Source of the DNA: Thermoguttaceae bacterium
GTDB taxonomy: Bacteria > Planctomycetota > Planctomycetia > Pirellulales > Thermoguttaceae
Assembly (NCBI GenBank): GCA_017557195.1
Contig: JAFZAL010000123.1
Location: forward strand, 1-38,147
Direction: 5' to 3'
Length of the DNA stretch: 38,147 nt
The position numbers and the translations under genes are program-made. Positions 1-7,623 of this stretch are shown here, one piece after another. A model generated the notes under the pieces. The model was not told the origin of the DNA, did not search any database, and was given only the letters and a program-made list of their open reading frames with translations. Within the stretch, counting starts at the first letter, position 1. The number at the start of each line of letters is the position of its first letter.

Positions 1-291
1 GGAAGCGTCGCCGCGGCGTCTCGCAATTTCAGTTTTATCGGCTCCGGCGGCGTCAAGTTAGAGGGCTTGAATTACAACGCCGATGCCGATAGAATAACCT
101 TTGAAGGAAAAAGAGGAATGATGACCCTCGAGGGCTCCGACTCAAAACCCGTCAAACTGTTTTATCAAAAAGTCCTCGGCGGCCGTTACAACCAGGCGTC
201 CAGCTCAACCATTTACTACAACACTCAAACAGGCGCTGTAAAAGGCGAAGGGATACAGGATTTCTCCCTCTTCCTCTCGCCTAAACAATAA
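1..291 (+). CDS. C-terminal end of an LptA/OstA-like periplasmic protein (partial)
   Basis: The frame is open from the first base of the window to the TAA at 289-291, so this is the 3' end of a gene that starts outside; the internal TTG at 67 is not needed as a start. The 96 visible residues are rich in short alternating hydrophobic and polar strands, with a pattern of the type ITFEGKRGMMTLEGS followed by GGRYNQASSSTIYYN and GAVKGEG. This resembles the repeating beta-jellyroll strands of LptA/OstA lipopolysaccharide-transport proteins, in which values tabulated per strand end in a K-x-x-G-E-G turn. The assignment is by pattern only and could equally be another beta-rich secreted protein. It is followed after 49 bases by the pseudouridine synthase gene on the same strand. 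Confidence 0.45.
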   Translation, partial: GSVAAASRNFSFIGSGGVKLEGLNYNADADRITFEGKRGMMTLEGSDSKPVKLFYQKVLGGRYNQASSSTIYYNTQTGAVKGEGIQDFSLFLSPKQ

Positions 292-340
292 ACTCACAGG
301 AAATCTGCGCGGTCTCCATTTATACAATTCAAATAAAACC

Positions 341-1435
341 ATGTTGGACAACGATAGACTTGACGAGGAAGGTTTTTTACCGGGGGATTCGCAGTTGTCG
401 GGGATTCCGGAATTAGAAACGCTTCAACCGGGGGAGACGGCAGCGTTTACCGTTGACGCCGAGTCGTCGGGAATGCGTTTGGACGCCTGGTTGGCAGGGT
501 TGCTGCCGCGGTACAGCCGCGTTACAATTCGGCAGGCGATTTCCTCTGGCGGAGCTGTTATTGACGGTAAACCGGGGCTTGCCAAACCCGCATTTCGAAT
601 CAAGCCGGGGCAAGAGATTGCTTTTACTCTGCCCGATCTGCCCCGTTCTGCTCCTGTACCGGAAGAAATACCGCTGGACATTCTCTACGAAGACGACTCT
701 CTGGCGGTTATCAACAAGCCGGCTGGCATGGTCGTTCATCCGTCGCGGGGACATTGGGCGGGAACGCTCGTTGGCGCGCTGGCGTTTCATTTTCAGAACA
801 ATCTGTCCCAGGTGCGCGGCGCCGCTCGACCGGGCGTCGTTCACCGTCTTGACCGGGACACGTCGGGCGTTATTATCATTGCAAAGACGGATTTCGCTCA
901 CATGAAGCTGGCGGAACAGTTTGCCCAGCGTGAGATTCACAAAGAGTACGTCGCGATCTGTTCCGGCGCTCCGCCGCGGGATCGAGACGTAATCGACGCC
1001 CCCATCGGACCGCATCCGCACCAGTCTGAAAAGATGGCGATTCGCTTTGAATGCGCTGACGCCAAGCCCGCCCGAACCTTTTACGAGGTTCTCCGGCGAT
1101 ACAAAGGGTTTACGTATATCAAAGCCATGCCCCAAACCGGGCGGACTCATCAAATCCGCATTCACTTTATGCACGCGGGTTTCCCTATTTTGTGCGATCG
1201 GCTTTACGGCGGAAGAGCGGAGATTGGCGAGGATGTTATAGGCGGGGCGCAGCAAAGCCCCAAATCTCCAGAGGCGTCTGCAACGCCCGTTCTTGCCAGA
1301 CAGGCTCTGCACGCCCGGCGCATTCAATTTCATCATCCGGAAACCGGTCAGCTGATGGACGTTTCCGCCCCGCTGCCGGACGATTTCAAAACGACGCTTG
1401 AACTATTGGAAAAGTATCGGCGTATTGATAATTAG
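341..1435 (+). CDS. RluA/RluD-family 23S rRNA pseudouridine synthase
   Basis: The 364-residue protein isomerises specific uridines in rRNA (or tRNA) to pseudouridine. Residues about 45-95 form an S4 RNA-binding domain (MRLDAWLAGLLPRYSR onward). The catalytic domain begins near INKPAGMVVHP (124-134). It contains the signature HRLDRDTSG at 168-176 with the catalytic aspartate D171, and the PQTGRTHQIRIH motif at 264-275. Having both an S4 domain and this catalytic core places it with RluD/RluC rather than RluA, but the target site cannot be read from sequence. A 35-residue acidic extension precedes the S4 domain. The ATG at 341 follows AAATAAAACC with no Shine-Dalgarno sequence. The TAG stop (1433-1435) lies within the first heptamer of the repeat element that runs up to the next gene. 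Confidence 0.93.
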   Translation: MLDNDRLDEEGFLPGDSQLSGIPELETLQPGETAAFTVDAESSGMRLDAWLAGLLPRYSRVTIRQAISSGGAVIDGKPGLAKPAFRIKPGQEIAFTLPDLPRSAPVPEEIPLDILYEDDSLAVINKPAGMVVHPSRGHWAGTLVGALAFHFQNNLSQVRGAARPGVVHRLDRDTSGVIIIAKTDFAHMKLAEQFAQREIHKEYVAICSGAPPRDRDVIDAPIGPHPHQSEKMAIRFECADAKPARTFYEVLRRYKGFTYIKAMPQTGRTHQIRIHFMHAGFPILCDRLYGGRAEIGEDVIGGAQQSPKSPEASATPVLARQALHARRIQFHHPETGQLMDVSAPLPDDFKTTLELLEKYRRIDN

Positions 1436-1515
1436 CGCTAGTGTTTAGCGCGTAGTACTTAGGAAGCAAAGCGCTCCTCTCGCTATGCACTACGCACTAT
1501 GCACTATGCACTTTT
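1432..1515 (+). repeat. Heptamer-phased leader element, TAGCGC/CACTATG subtype
   Basis: Twelve consecutive 7-bp units can be read without a phase break: TTAGCGC, TAGTGTT, TAGCGCG, TAGTACT, TAGGAAG, CAAAGCG, CTCCTCT, CGCTATG, CACTACG, CACTATG twice, CACTTTT. The middle units form a small imperfect hairpin (AGGAAGC, AAA loop, GCGCTCCT). The element starts inside the stop codon of the pseudouridine synthase and ends 10 bases before the ATG at 1526, so it fills the intergenic space. The same architecture in the same orientation to the downstream gene is seen before hemG (9124-9228). Confidence 0.85.
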
Positions 1516-1525
1516 AATAATCATC

Positions 1526-2773
1526 ATGAAACACTCCCTAATTCTAATCGTTCTGCTTCTTTCCTCGACTGTTTTGGCGGAGGACTGGTCAGCGCAATTG
1601 CAGTCGCCGATTCCCGCTCAGAGAGATCGGGCGGAAAAACAGCTTATCGAACTGGGACCGGACTCTGGCGTTGTTTTGCCGGATGCGAATCAGGCGGGGC
1701 TTCCTGCTGACGTCAAGCGTCGAATTGACCGGATTCGCCGGGCGTGGGACGAACGGAGCGCGGCGGCGTTTTTAGAACCGTCTTCGGTTGACAACCTCCC
1801 GACCAGTTCGCTTCGCGCCTGGCTGGAAGCGGCGGAAAAGAAGACGGGGAACCCGATTGACTTCAAACGTCTGGACGACCAACTGCTCAATGCGCCGATA
1901 GAACCTCCTAAATCAACGCAGTTCTGGAAAGCCATGGACGAGCTGGCGCTGCGTTATGGTCTGAACTACTCCTGGTTTGAACGTCCCAAAGCTGTGAGAT
2001 TAGGCAAGAGGCAAGAGGCAAGAGGCAGTAGTGAAGATTCCCCTATTGCCTACTGCCTACTGCCTACTGCCTGTTATCCCGGCGCATTCCGCTTTGAAAT
2101 GCAGGAATGGGGAACGACGGTTCGGTTGGCTGACCCGTCTTCCAGTACGATTCGAACGGGGTTGATTTTAGCTTGGGAGCCGCGTCTGCGACCGATTTAT
2201 ATAGACGTTCGTCCTCAAATGAATTATGCGGACGGAACCGTCAAGACGGGAGAATCCATTCAGATTCTTGCTGGAGAAGGACTCGCTAAACCCATCGACT
2301 TTATTTTCCCGTTGACGTCCGAAAACGGCAAAAAAGCGGAAACCTTGTCCGGCGACTTGAGCGTCGTTATCGCAGGCGAGCAAAAGACATTTACGTTTCC
2401 CGTCGCCGCTGACGGCAAGCCGCAGTCTTTGCGACAGGATCAGGCGGTTGTGGTTATTAAGGCAGTAGGCAGTAGGCAAGAGGCAGTAGAAGCCAATATC
2501 GCAGTTGAGTTTGACGAGTCGTACAACGGACTTCGCTCTTATATGACGTGGCTTAACTACAACAAGGCATACGTTGTCGACAGCGATGGAAAGCGTTACG
2601 AGGCCGCCAGTTGGGAAACCGTTTGGCAAAGCGATCGAGGGGCGGAAGCAAAGTATTATTTTACCGTTCCGTCAGACGTAAAGATTCGTCAAATTGAATA
2701 TTTAACCCCAACGGCGATACGTCGTATCGATTATTCGTTTAAATTTGAAGAAAATTTTTCCGAGAAGTTCTAA
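1526..2773 (+). CDS. Secreted protein of unknown function carrying in-frame repeat insertions
   Basis: The 415-residue product starts with a clear signal peptide (MKHSLILIVLLLSSTVLA, cut before EDW). An upstream in-frame ATG at 1499 lies inside the heptamer repeat and would only add repeat-derived residues before the signal peptide, so 1526 is chosen. Residues about 20-75 (charged, with ELGPD and VKRRIDRIRRAWDER) resemble the short helical repeat found at the N-terminus of many planctomycete secreted proteins. The rest is beta-rich with no family I recognise. Residues about 159-182 ([20 protein letters not shown]) and 312-322 are translations of heptamer repeats inserted in frame. The next gene also encodes a protein whose mature end begins with an A-[ED]-D-W motif. 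Confidence 0.75.
   Translation: MKHSLILIVLLLSSTVLAEDWSAQLQSPIPAQRDRAEKQLIELGPDSGVVLPDANQAGLPADVKRRIDRIRRAWDERSAAAFLEPSSVDNLPTSSLRAWLEAAEKKTGNPIDFKRLDDQLLNAPIEPPKSTQFWKAMDELALRYGLNYSWFERPKAVRLGKRQEARGSSEDSPIAYCLLPTACYPGAFRFEMQEWGTTVRLADPSSSTIRTGLILAWEPRLRPIYIDVRPQMNYADGTVKTGESIQILAGEGLAKPIDFIFPLTSENGKKAETLSGDLSVVIAGEQKTFTFPVAADGKPQSLRQDQAVVVIKAVGSRQEAVEANIAVEFDESYNGLRSYMTWLNYNKAYVVDSDGKRYEAASWETVWQSDRGAEAKYYFTVPSDVKIRQIEYLTPTAIRRIDYSFKFEENFSEKF
2001..2071 (+). repeat. Heptamer inverted-arm element inside a coding region
   Basis: The left arm has TAGGCAA, GAGGCAA twice and GAGGCAG (2001-2028), then a spacer of 15 bases. The right arm has TATTGCC and TACTGCC three times (2044-2071). It is the same GGCAGTA-type unit seen upstream of hisF, but lies inside the secreted-protein gene and is translated. 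The left arm uses the variant GGCAAGA, which removes the TAG that GGCAGTA repeats would create in this frame. Confidence 0.85.
2461..2488 (+). repeat. Single heptamer arm (GGCAGTA) inside a coding region
   Basis: Four direct units, GGCAGTA, GGCAGTA, GGCAAGA, GGCAGTA, sit in the same gene as the element at 2001-2071 with no matching right arm. The third unit is again the GGCAAGA variant, at the position where GGCAGTA would give an in-frame TAG. It encodes roughly AVGSRQEAVEA. Confidence 0.8.
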
Positions 2774-2780
2774 CCCCCGC

Positions 2781-2810
2781 TTGCTTTTTATTCAGATTTT
2801 AGGTTATAAT
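2781..2810 (+). promoter_or_regulatory. Putative sigma70-type promoter for the PQQ-like propeller gene
   Basis: TTGCTT (2781-2786) and a perfect TATAAT (2805-2810) are separated by 18 bases just after the preceding stop codon. Transcription would start near 2817, giving a leader of about 70 bases that contains the TAATGCG heptamers. Confidence 0.5.
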
Positions 2811-2834
2811 AGGGGTGAAGTTATTTGTAATTTT

Positions 2835-2858
2835 TAATGCGTAATGCGTAATTAACGC
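2835..2858 (+). repeat. Short TAATGCG heptamer repeat in the leader of the propeller gene
   Basis: TAATGCG occurs twice and is followed by TAATTAA and CGC, with a weak GCG/CGC dyad. It is a short member of the heptamer-phased family; the related longer form is at 6054-6088. It ends 29 bases before the ATG at 2888. Confidence 0.65.
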
Positions 2859-2887
2859 AAAACGCCTTTACTAATGCCTGAATCATC

Positions 2888-4405
2888 ATGAAAAAAATTC
2901 TCCTTATTATTGCATTGCTTTTAACCTCGTCTGTTATGGCAGACGATTGGCCGCAGTATCGCGGACCGAACCGAGACGGCGTCTCCCGAGAAACCGGATT
3001 GCTGAAAAAATGGCCTGAAGAGGGTCCGCCCCTGATTTGGACGAACGCCAAGCTCGGACACGGCGTCAGCTCTCTCGCAGTTGTTGGAGACAGCATTTAC
3101 ACCAATACCCAGCTTAAAAATGTAGAGTATCTACTGTGTATTAACGCTGAAACCGGCAAAGTCAAGTGGGCAACCCCAATCGCGCCAGCGCGCAACAGCG
3201 GCGGAGGACTGGGATCCAAATCCACGCCTACGGTGCATCGCGGCATGGTCTATTCCATGGGAACGTCCGGCGACATCGTCTGCTGCGACGCGGGTTCAGG
3301 AAAAATCCTGTGGCGGCGAAGCATGGTCAAAGATATGGGCGGATTCGTTCCAGCTGACGGCTACGGGGAATCGCTCATGGTCGACGGCAAATGGGTCGTC
3401 TGCACGCCTGGCGGAAAATTGGCAACAATTTGCGCCATGTTCAGAGTCAACGGTCAGCCGGTTTATCTTAGCGGAATGCGTCCGTGGAAATGCGCTACCG
3501 GAGATAAAGCAAGCAACGCGTCGATTATCAAAGCGTCCATCGGCGGAACGCAGCAGTATATCGTCATGACGGACAAGTCGATTATGGGCGTTCGAGTCCG
3601 CGGCGGAGACAAGCTGTGGAGTTACGACAAGTTCGGCGAAAGCCAACTTGGAGCTACGCCGATCTGGTACGCTCAAACCATTTTCGCCCCTGCCGATCAG
3701 GGAAGCGCCCTGTTGTGGCCCAAAAAATCCGCGGGAACGTCTACGTTTACCGTCAATGAAATTTACAATACAGACGAGTTCATGGTTGCCAGAATGAACT
3801 CCCCGATTCGCGTCAACGGCTATATTTTCGGCTGCTCTGAACAACGATTCGCCTGTTTCAACCTGAAAGAAGGAAAACTTCAATGGGCAACGGAAAAATG
3901 CGGCAAGGGCTGCGTCTGCACGTACGCCGACGGCTCGCTTTACGTCCGCAACGCTCAGGGCGAAGCGTTCCTCGTTTCTGCCAACAGCACAAACTTTGCT
4001 CTCAACGGCAAAGTTAAACTTCCCGGCGGGTCGAGCTATAAAGGCGTAACCGCCCCTGTTGTTGCGAATGGAAAGCTGTATATTCGCTCGGATTCCATGC
4101 TTTGCTGCTACGACATCTCCGTGAATTCAGAAGCGGGTCCGCAGTCCGGCGCCGCGCCGACTGGCAAAGCGTCAACGTCGCCCAAGCCGTTTATCAAACC
4201 GACGCCTCAAAAACCCGCGCCGAAAACAACCTCTCCCGCGAAACCAAAGACTCAGTCCGCCCCTAAAGCAGACGCTGTCGAAGGTCCGGACGAAGACGAG
4301 GACGTCCCAACGTTCAAAGCTCCGGCGGTCAAAAAGCCCGCTGCTGATATCGACGATCCGGACGTTGGCGCCAAACCCAAACGAAAACTCCCAGGAATGC
4401 CGTGA
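2888..4405 (+). CDS. Secreted PQQ-binding-like beta-propeller protein
   Basis: The 505-residue product has a signal peptide (residues 1-18, cut after VMA) and begins its mature part with DDWPQYRGPNRDGVSRETG, the hallmark of the large planctomycete family of PQQ-like (BamB-related) propellers. Tryptophan-docking blades recur, for example INAETGKVKWATPI, CDAGSGKILWRRSM, KLWSYDKFGESQLGATP and FNLKEGKLQWATEKCG. The blades span about residues 20-420. A proline/lysine/alanine-rich, partly acidic tail follows (about 425-505), probably disordered or cell-envelope associated. No PQQ-dehydrogenase active site is evident, so a scaffold or binding role is more likely than redox catalysis. It is followed directly by a heptamer element leading into the thioesterase gene. 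Confidence 0.85.
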   Translation: MKKILLIIALLLTSSVMADDWPQYRGPNRDGVSRETGLLKKWPEEGPPLIWTNAKLGHGVSSLAVVGDSIYTNTQLKNVEYLLCINAETGKVKWATPIAPARNSGGGLGSKSTPTVHRGMVYSMGTSGDIVCCDAGSGKILWRRSMVKDMGGFVPADGYGESLMVDGKWVVCTPGGKLATICAMFRVNGQPVYLSGMRPWKCATGDKASNASIIKASIGGTQQYIVMTDKSIMGVRVRGGDKLWSYDKFGESQLGATPIWYAQTIFAPADQGSALLWPKKSAGTSTFTVNEIYNTDEFMVARMNSPIRVNGYIFGCSEQRFACFNLKEGKLQWATEKCGKGCVCTYADGSLYVRNAQGEAFLVSANSTNFALNGKVKLPGGSSYKGVTAPVVANGKLYIRSDSMLCCYDISVNSEAGPQSGAAPTGKASTSPKPFIKPTPQKPAPKTTSPAKPKTQSAPKADAVEGPDEDEDVPTFKAPAVKKPAADIDDPDVGAKPKRKLPGMP

Positions 4406-4409
4406 TTTT

Positions 4410-4522
4410 GGGAAAAGGGAATAGGGAATGGGGAATAGTAATTCGTCGATGGCGAATTTAAATAATGATTCCATTCCCTACTCCCAAAACTACTCCCTAT
4501 TCCCTACCCCCTACTCCCTAAT
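4410..4522 (+). repeat. Heptamer-phased leader element, GGGAATA/TACTCCC subtype
   Basis: The left arm is GGGAAAA, GGGAATA, GGGAATG, GGGAATA (4410-4437). The core hairpin is TTCGTC-GAT-GGCGAA (4442-4456), followed by TTTAAAT. The right arm starts near 4468 and ends with TACTCCC, TATTCCC, TACCCCC, TACTCCC (4491-4518) and TAAT, which touches the ATG at 4523. The element fills the whole gap between the stop of the propeller gene and the thioesterase start. Confidence 0.9.
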
Positions 4523-4948
4523 ATGGAATCTAACCCAAGCAACGCCTCAGACTTACAAACGTGGCAGGAATTCTTTGATAAAGACAGATTCGCAGTCGAG
4601 AACGGCTGCCGAATCGTAGACGCTCGCGCCGGATATTCTAAAATTGAGATGGAGATAACGCCGCATCATTACAACGCGACAGGCATCGTTCAGGGCGGCG
4701 CGCTGTTTACTCTTGCCGACTTCGCCTTTGCTGTCGCGTCTAACGCCGCTGGGGATCGCGTTGTCGGAACAAGCGTATACATGAACTTTTTCAAAGCAAC
4801 GCGAACCGGCGTCTTAACTGCCATCGGAAAGGAAATCAGCCGCTCGAGAAAACTCTCAACGGTGGAAGTTCAAGTTTTTGACGAAGAAAACAATCTCGTC
4901 GCTCAATTCCAGGGCAACGGATATATTCTCACGCCGCCCAAGCAGTAA
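4523..4948 (+). CDS. PaaI-family hotdog-fold thioesterase
   Basis: The 141-residue protein is a typical single hotdog domain that hydrolyses acyl- or aryl-CoA thioesters. The segment HHYNATGIVQGGALFTLADF (48-67) is the central-helix signature of the PaaI/YdiI family. The acidic residue expected to act in catalysis is D66 in LADFAFA. The position that is usually histidine in the HGG motif is Q57 here, so the active site is slightly non-standard. The later strands (GTSVYMNFFKATRTG, STVEVQVFDEE) fit the fold. The ATG abuts the heptamer element and has no Shine-Dalgarno sequence. The gene ends 25 bases from the stop of the convergent radical SAM gene. The substrate cannot be inferred from context. 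Confidence 0.88.
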   Translation: MESNPSNASDLQTWQEFFDKDRFAVENGCRIVDARAGYSKIEMEITPHHYNATGIVQGGALFTLADFAFAVASNAAGDRVVGTSVYMNFFKATRTGVLTAIGKEISRSRKLSTVEVQVFDEENNLVAQFQGNGYILTPPKQ

Positions 4949-4973
4949 CGATTTTTGTTACAATTAGGCGCGG

Positions 4974-5999
4974 TCAGAAATGGCCGTCAATTTCCGCACC
5001 GCAAAAACTGCAGGCGTTTTTAATTCCTTGAGAATTGGCGTTGAGATTTTGCGCGTCGATTCTGTAGCCGTCTCGAACGATAACCGGTTTGCCGCAATTC
5101 GGACAGTAGGTTGCTTCGTAACGCGGCGCGCGGACGTTGCCCAGATAGACGTATTTCAATCCGGCTTTATGCGCAATATTCCAAGCGCTGAGGAGTGTTT
5201 CTAACGGCGTTGGCGCTCTGTCAATAATCTTATACATCGGATGAAATGCTGAAAAATGCACAGGGACGGCGTCGCCGAGATTCTCTAAAACCCAGTCGCA
5301 CCACGCCTGCAGGTCAGACTCGGAATCGTTGCCGACGTCTGTTGCCGCCCCGTTCCCGGAAATTGACGGGATAATCAGATTGGTAACTTCCAGCCAGACG
5401 TTCGTTTCGTTTTTGAGATATTTCAGCGTGTCAAGAACAACATTAACATCCGCGTGACAAAACGCCTTGTAAAAATCCGGACAAATTCCTTTCAGGTCGA
5501 CATTGGCGGCGTCCATGTATTCAAACAGCGTCTTCCGCGCCTCAGGCAAAACGTACCCGCCGGTAACAGCAACGTTTTTCACGCCCAATTCCCGGCACGC
5601 TTTGGCAGCGTCTGCGGCGTATTCGTACCAGACAACCGGGTCGTTGTACGTATACGCAACGCTTATACAGTTGTGAGCGACTGCCGTTTGCGCAATCTGC
5701 TCGGGCGAAACCGCAACGCATCGCAGTTCGTTTTCCTGACTTGTTGAAAGCTGCGAGTTCTGACAAAACAGACACCCCAGATTGCAGCCGGCGGTTCCGA
5801 GCGACAAAACTTTTGAACCCGGGTAAAAATGATAGAGCGGCTTTTTCTCAATCGGGTCGATAGCCAAACCGGTATTGAGACCATACGTCGTACTGACAAT
5901 CTCGCCGTTGCTACAGGCGCGAACGTGGCAAAATCCCCGCTGCCCTTCTGAAAGGGAACAGCCGCGAGGACAAACGGAACAAACGACTTTATCTGTCAT
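4974..5999 (-). CDS. AmmeMemoRadiSam-system-type radical SAM enzyme
   Basis: The 341-residue protein belongs to the pyruvate-formate-lyase-activase-like radical SAM family that often sits beside Memo and AMMECR1 proteins. The iron-sulfur motif is C-x3-C-x2-C in GTAGCNLGCLFCQN (C72, C76, C79). An N-terminal cysteine cluster (CSVCPRGCSL, then C24) and a C-terminal zinc-ribbon (YCPNCGKP ... CSFCGAEIDG) are both typical of this family. Its reaction is not established. Neither Memo nor AMMECR1 is in the window. A start 75 bases further upstream is open, but it lies next to a heptamer repeat and would add MRNSELRF-type residues before the conserved MTDKVVCSVCPRGC, so 5999 is preferred. It is the last gene of the hemG-rex-comF operon. 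Confidence 0.85.
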   Translation of the reverse strand: MTDKVVCSVCPRGCSLSEGQRGFCHVRACSNGEIVSTTYGLNTGLAIDPIEKKPLYHFYPGSKVLSLGTAGCNLGCLFCQNSQLSTSQENELRCVAVSPEQIAQTAVAHNCISVAYTYNDPVVWYEYAADAAKACRELGVKNVAVTGGYVLPEARKTLFEYMDAANVDLKGICPDFYKAFCHADVNVVLDTLKYLKNETNVWLEVTNLIIPSISGNGAATDVGNDSESDLQAWCDWVLENLGDAVPVHFSAFHPMYKIIDRAPTPLETLLSAWNIAHKAGLKYVYLGNVRAPRYEATYCPNCGKPVIVRDGYRIDAQNLNANSQGIKNACSFCGAEIDGHF

Positions 6000-6053
6000 G
6001 GCAGGTTTAAAATTATGAACTAATAATGTGTATTTATCTTTGATCAGCGCGAA

Positions 6054-6088
6054 GCGTAATTCCGAATTCCGCATTACGAATTACGCAA
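6054..6088 (-). repeat. Heptamer-phased element, GCGTAAT subtype
   Basis: Read on the plus strand, five units are in phase: GCGTAAT, TCCGAAT, TCCGCAT, TACGAAT, TACGCAA. The ends form a 9-bp inverted repeat (GCGTAATTC and GAATTACGC). The element supplies the TAA stop of comF (6081-6083, minus strand) and lies about 55 bases before the radical SAM start. Confidence 0.75.
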
Positions 6089-6854
6089 TATGATCGCCAA
6101 CGGCGCGAGCGATAACGGCAACGTAGACGGTTTCAACTCCGATGGATTTCATCATTTTGGCGATTTCGTTACACGTTGCGCCGGTCGTCAGAACGTCGTC
6201 GACAATCAATACTGACCTGGGCGGCTTCTTTGTATCGACATGCCAACGCCATTCAAACGCTCCGCGAACGTTTTCTCGTCTTTGCTGAGGCGAAAGCCTA
6301 CGTTGAAGCGCTGTAACAGCGGTTCGGCTCAGGGCGTCAACGTATTTAATTCCGCTGAGGTCGGAAAGTTTTTGAGCGATAACATCCGCGTCGTTAATAC
6401 CGCGTTCCTGAAAACGATTCTTATGCATCGGGGCGGGAACGATCCAATCGACGTCAAGGACGGGCGAGCCTTTCAAACGGATTCTGTACAGGCTTTCCGC
6501 CAGGGCGCGGGCAAGATAAACGTGTTCCGGTTTTTTAATCATGTAAATCGCCTCTCTGAGAAGACCGTCGAACATGCCCAGCGTTACGACCTGATCAAAA
6601 GCGAACTTTTCTCCCCGGCAATGAACGCAATATCGCGACGAACTGCGCCCTTCTGTTCTGTACGCTCCGCAGAAATTGCATCCCAACCATGGATTTATTA
6701 TCAACGCCCGATGGCATTCCGGGCAGAAGAATCGATTGAGCAATCTGTCCTTCCCTGGCAGTTCATCAATTTCCTTTCTGCAAACGTAACAGTGAGGAGA
6801 GTAAACCAGGCGAAAGAGAGAATCCCATACGGCATAGAACGGCGACATGTCCAT
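6081..6854 (-). CDS. comF: ComF-family phosphoribosyltransferase-like protein
   Basis: The 257-residue protein has the standard ComF layout. An N-terminal zinc-ribbon region carries eight cysteines (C22, C25, C44, C47, C59, C62, C76, C79), enough for two zinc sites. A type I phosphoribosyltransferase domain follows, with the PRPP loop VLIVDDVLTTGAT (216-228) and the family motif PAPMHKNRFQERGIN (141-155). ComF is needed for natural transformation in several bacteria, acting inside the cell on incoming single-stranded DNA. The start at 6854 is chosen because the open frame upstream is the heptamer element, translated as FPIPHSL-type residues. A second ATG at 6848 is also possible. Its stop codon lies within the next repeat element. 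Confidence 0.88.
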   Translation of the reverse strand: MDMSPFYAVWDSLFRLVYSPHCYVCRKEIDELPGKDRLLNRFFCPECHRALIINPWLGCNFCGAYRTEGRSSSRYCVHCRGEKFAFDQVVTLGMFDGLLREAIYMIKKPEHVYLARALAESLYRIRLKGSPVLDVDWIVPAPMHKNRFQERGINDADVIAQKLSDLSGIKYVDALSRTAVTALQRRLSPQQRRENVRGAFEWRWHVDTKKPPRSVLIVDDVLTTGATCNEIAKMMKSIGVETVYVAVIARAVGDHIA

Positions 6855-6855
6855 G

Positions 6856-6934
6856 GTTAGGGAATGGGGAATAGGGAACCGGGAACAGGAAAAAATTCGC
6901 CAAAGGCGAACTCCTGTTTCCGGTTTCCTGTCCA
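6856..6934 (-). repeat. Heptamer-phased leader element, GGGAATA subtype with covarying arms
   Basis: On the plus strand the units are GGGAATG, GGGAATA, GGGAACC, GGGAACA, GGAAAAA (6860-6894), core hairpin TTCGCC-AAA-GGCGAA (6896-6910), then CCTGTTT, CCGGTTT, CCTGTCC (6913-6933). Relative to comF the order is arm, core, pyrimidine arm, CTAACC, ATG, as in the other members. The two arms changed together, with GGGAACC and GGGAACA facing CCGGTTT and CCTGTTT. It fills the space between the rex stop (6935-6937) and the comF start exactly. Confidence 0.9.
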
Positions 6935-7621
6935 CTACGCGGGTCCTGTTTTCCTCTCTTCCGCCAGCATGCTTTTAACTTTGCTGCTCAATACGGCAAA
7001 AGAGCTTGACAATTGAACTGTTTCACAAACAACGTTAGAAGGGACCGACAAGCGAACGGGCGAGTAATTCCAAATCGCCCGAATCCCCGCCTTGACCATT
7101 TTATCTGTAACAAACTGAGCAACGCTTTGCGGAACGGTAATAATCCCGATGACAATCTGGTTCTGTTCTACAAATCTCTCCAATTCGTCGAGCGAATAAA
7201 CGGGACAGGAACGAATAGACGTTCCGATTTTATTTTCGTCCACGTCAAACGCGGCGCAAATACTCAACCCGTGTTCGACAAATCCGGCGTAGCCGAGAAT
7301 CGCGCCGCCCAAAGCGCCCGCTCCAACCAGGACCGCTTTGCGCTGCTTGTCCCAGCCGAGGAACGATTCTATCCGGCTGATAAGTTCGTCGATATTGTAC
7401 CCGACTTTCGGACGGCCGGCAATGCCGGTCATGGAAAGATCTTTTCGAACCTGGACGCTGATAAGCCCCAAATCCTGAGCGATTCGCGTACAAGACGCCT
7501 TCTCGACGCCCTCGCGCTGATACAGCTTGAGTTGTCGAAGGTAGAGCGGCAATCGCTGTAAACTAGGGCTGGGATAGCCCTTTTTGTAATCTCGCTGTAC
7601 GTTTTTTTCCGCTTTATTCAT
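6935..7621 (-). CDS. rex: Redox-sensing transcriptional repressor Rex
   Basis: The 228-residue protein is a full-length Rex. An N-terminal winged helix (about 18-75, with SLQRLPLYLRQLKLYQREG and SVQVRKDLSMTG) is followed by a Rossmann domain with the NAD(H)-binding loop VGAGALGGAI (99-108) and the C-terminal domain-swapped helix. Rex represses genes for fermentation, respiration and haem-linked metabolism when the NADH/NAD+ ratio is low and leaves DNA when NADH binds. The ATG at 7621 lies only two bases after the hemG stop, so the two are very likely co-transcribed, linking redox sensing to haem synthesis. I found no convincing copy of the classical Rex site TTGTGAA-N4-TTCACAA in the window. 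Confidence 0.95.
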   Translation of the reverse strand: MNKAEKNVQRDYKKGYPSPSLQRLPLYLRQLKLYQREGVEKASCTRIAQDLGLISVQVRKDLSMTGIAGRPKVGYNIDELISRIESFLGWDKQRKAVLVGAGALGGAILGYAGFVEHGLSICAAFDVDENKIGTSIRSCPVYSLDELERFVEQNQIVIGIITVPQSVAQFVTDKMVKAGIRAIWNYSPVRLSVPSNVVCETVQLSSSFAVLSSKVKSMLAEERKTGPA

Positions 7622-7623
7622 GA

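Noticed and set aside
413..1336. Long open frame on the minus strand across the pseudouridine synthase gene
   Set aside because: It mirrors a gene with clear catalytic motifs; the minus-strand translation is rich in Arg/Asn/Ser and has no family resemblance.
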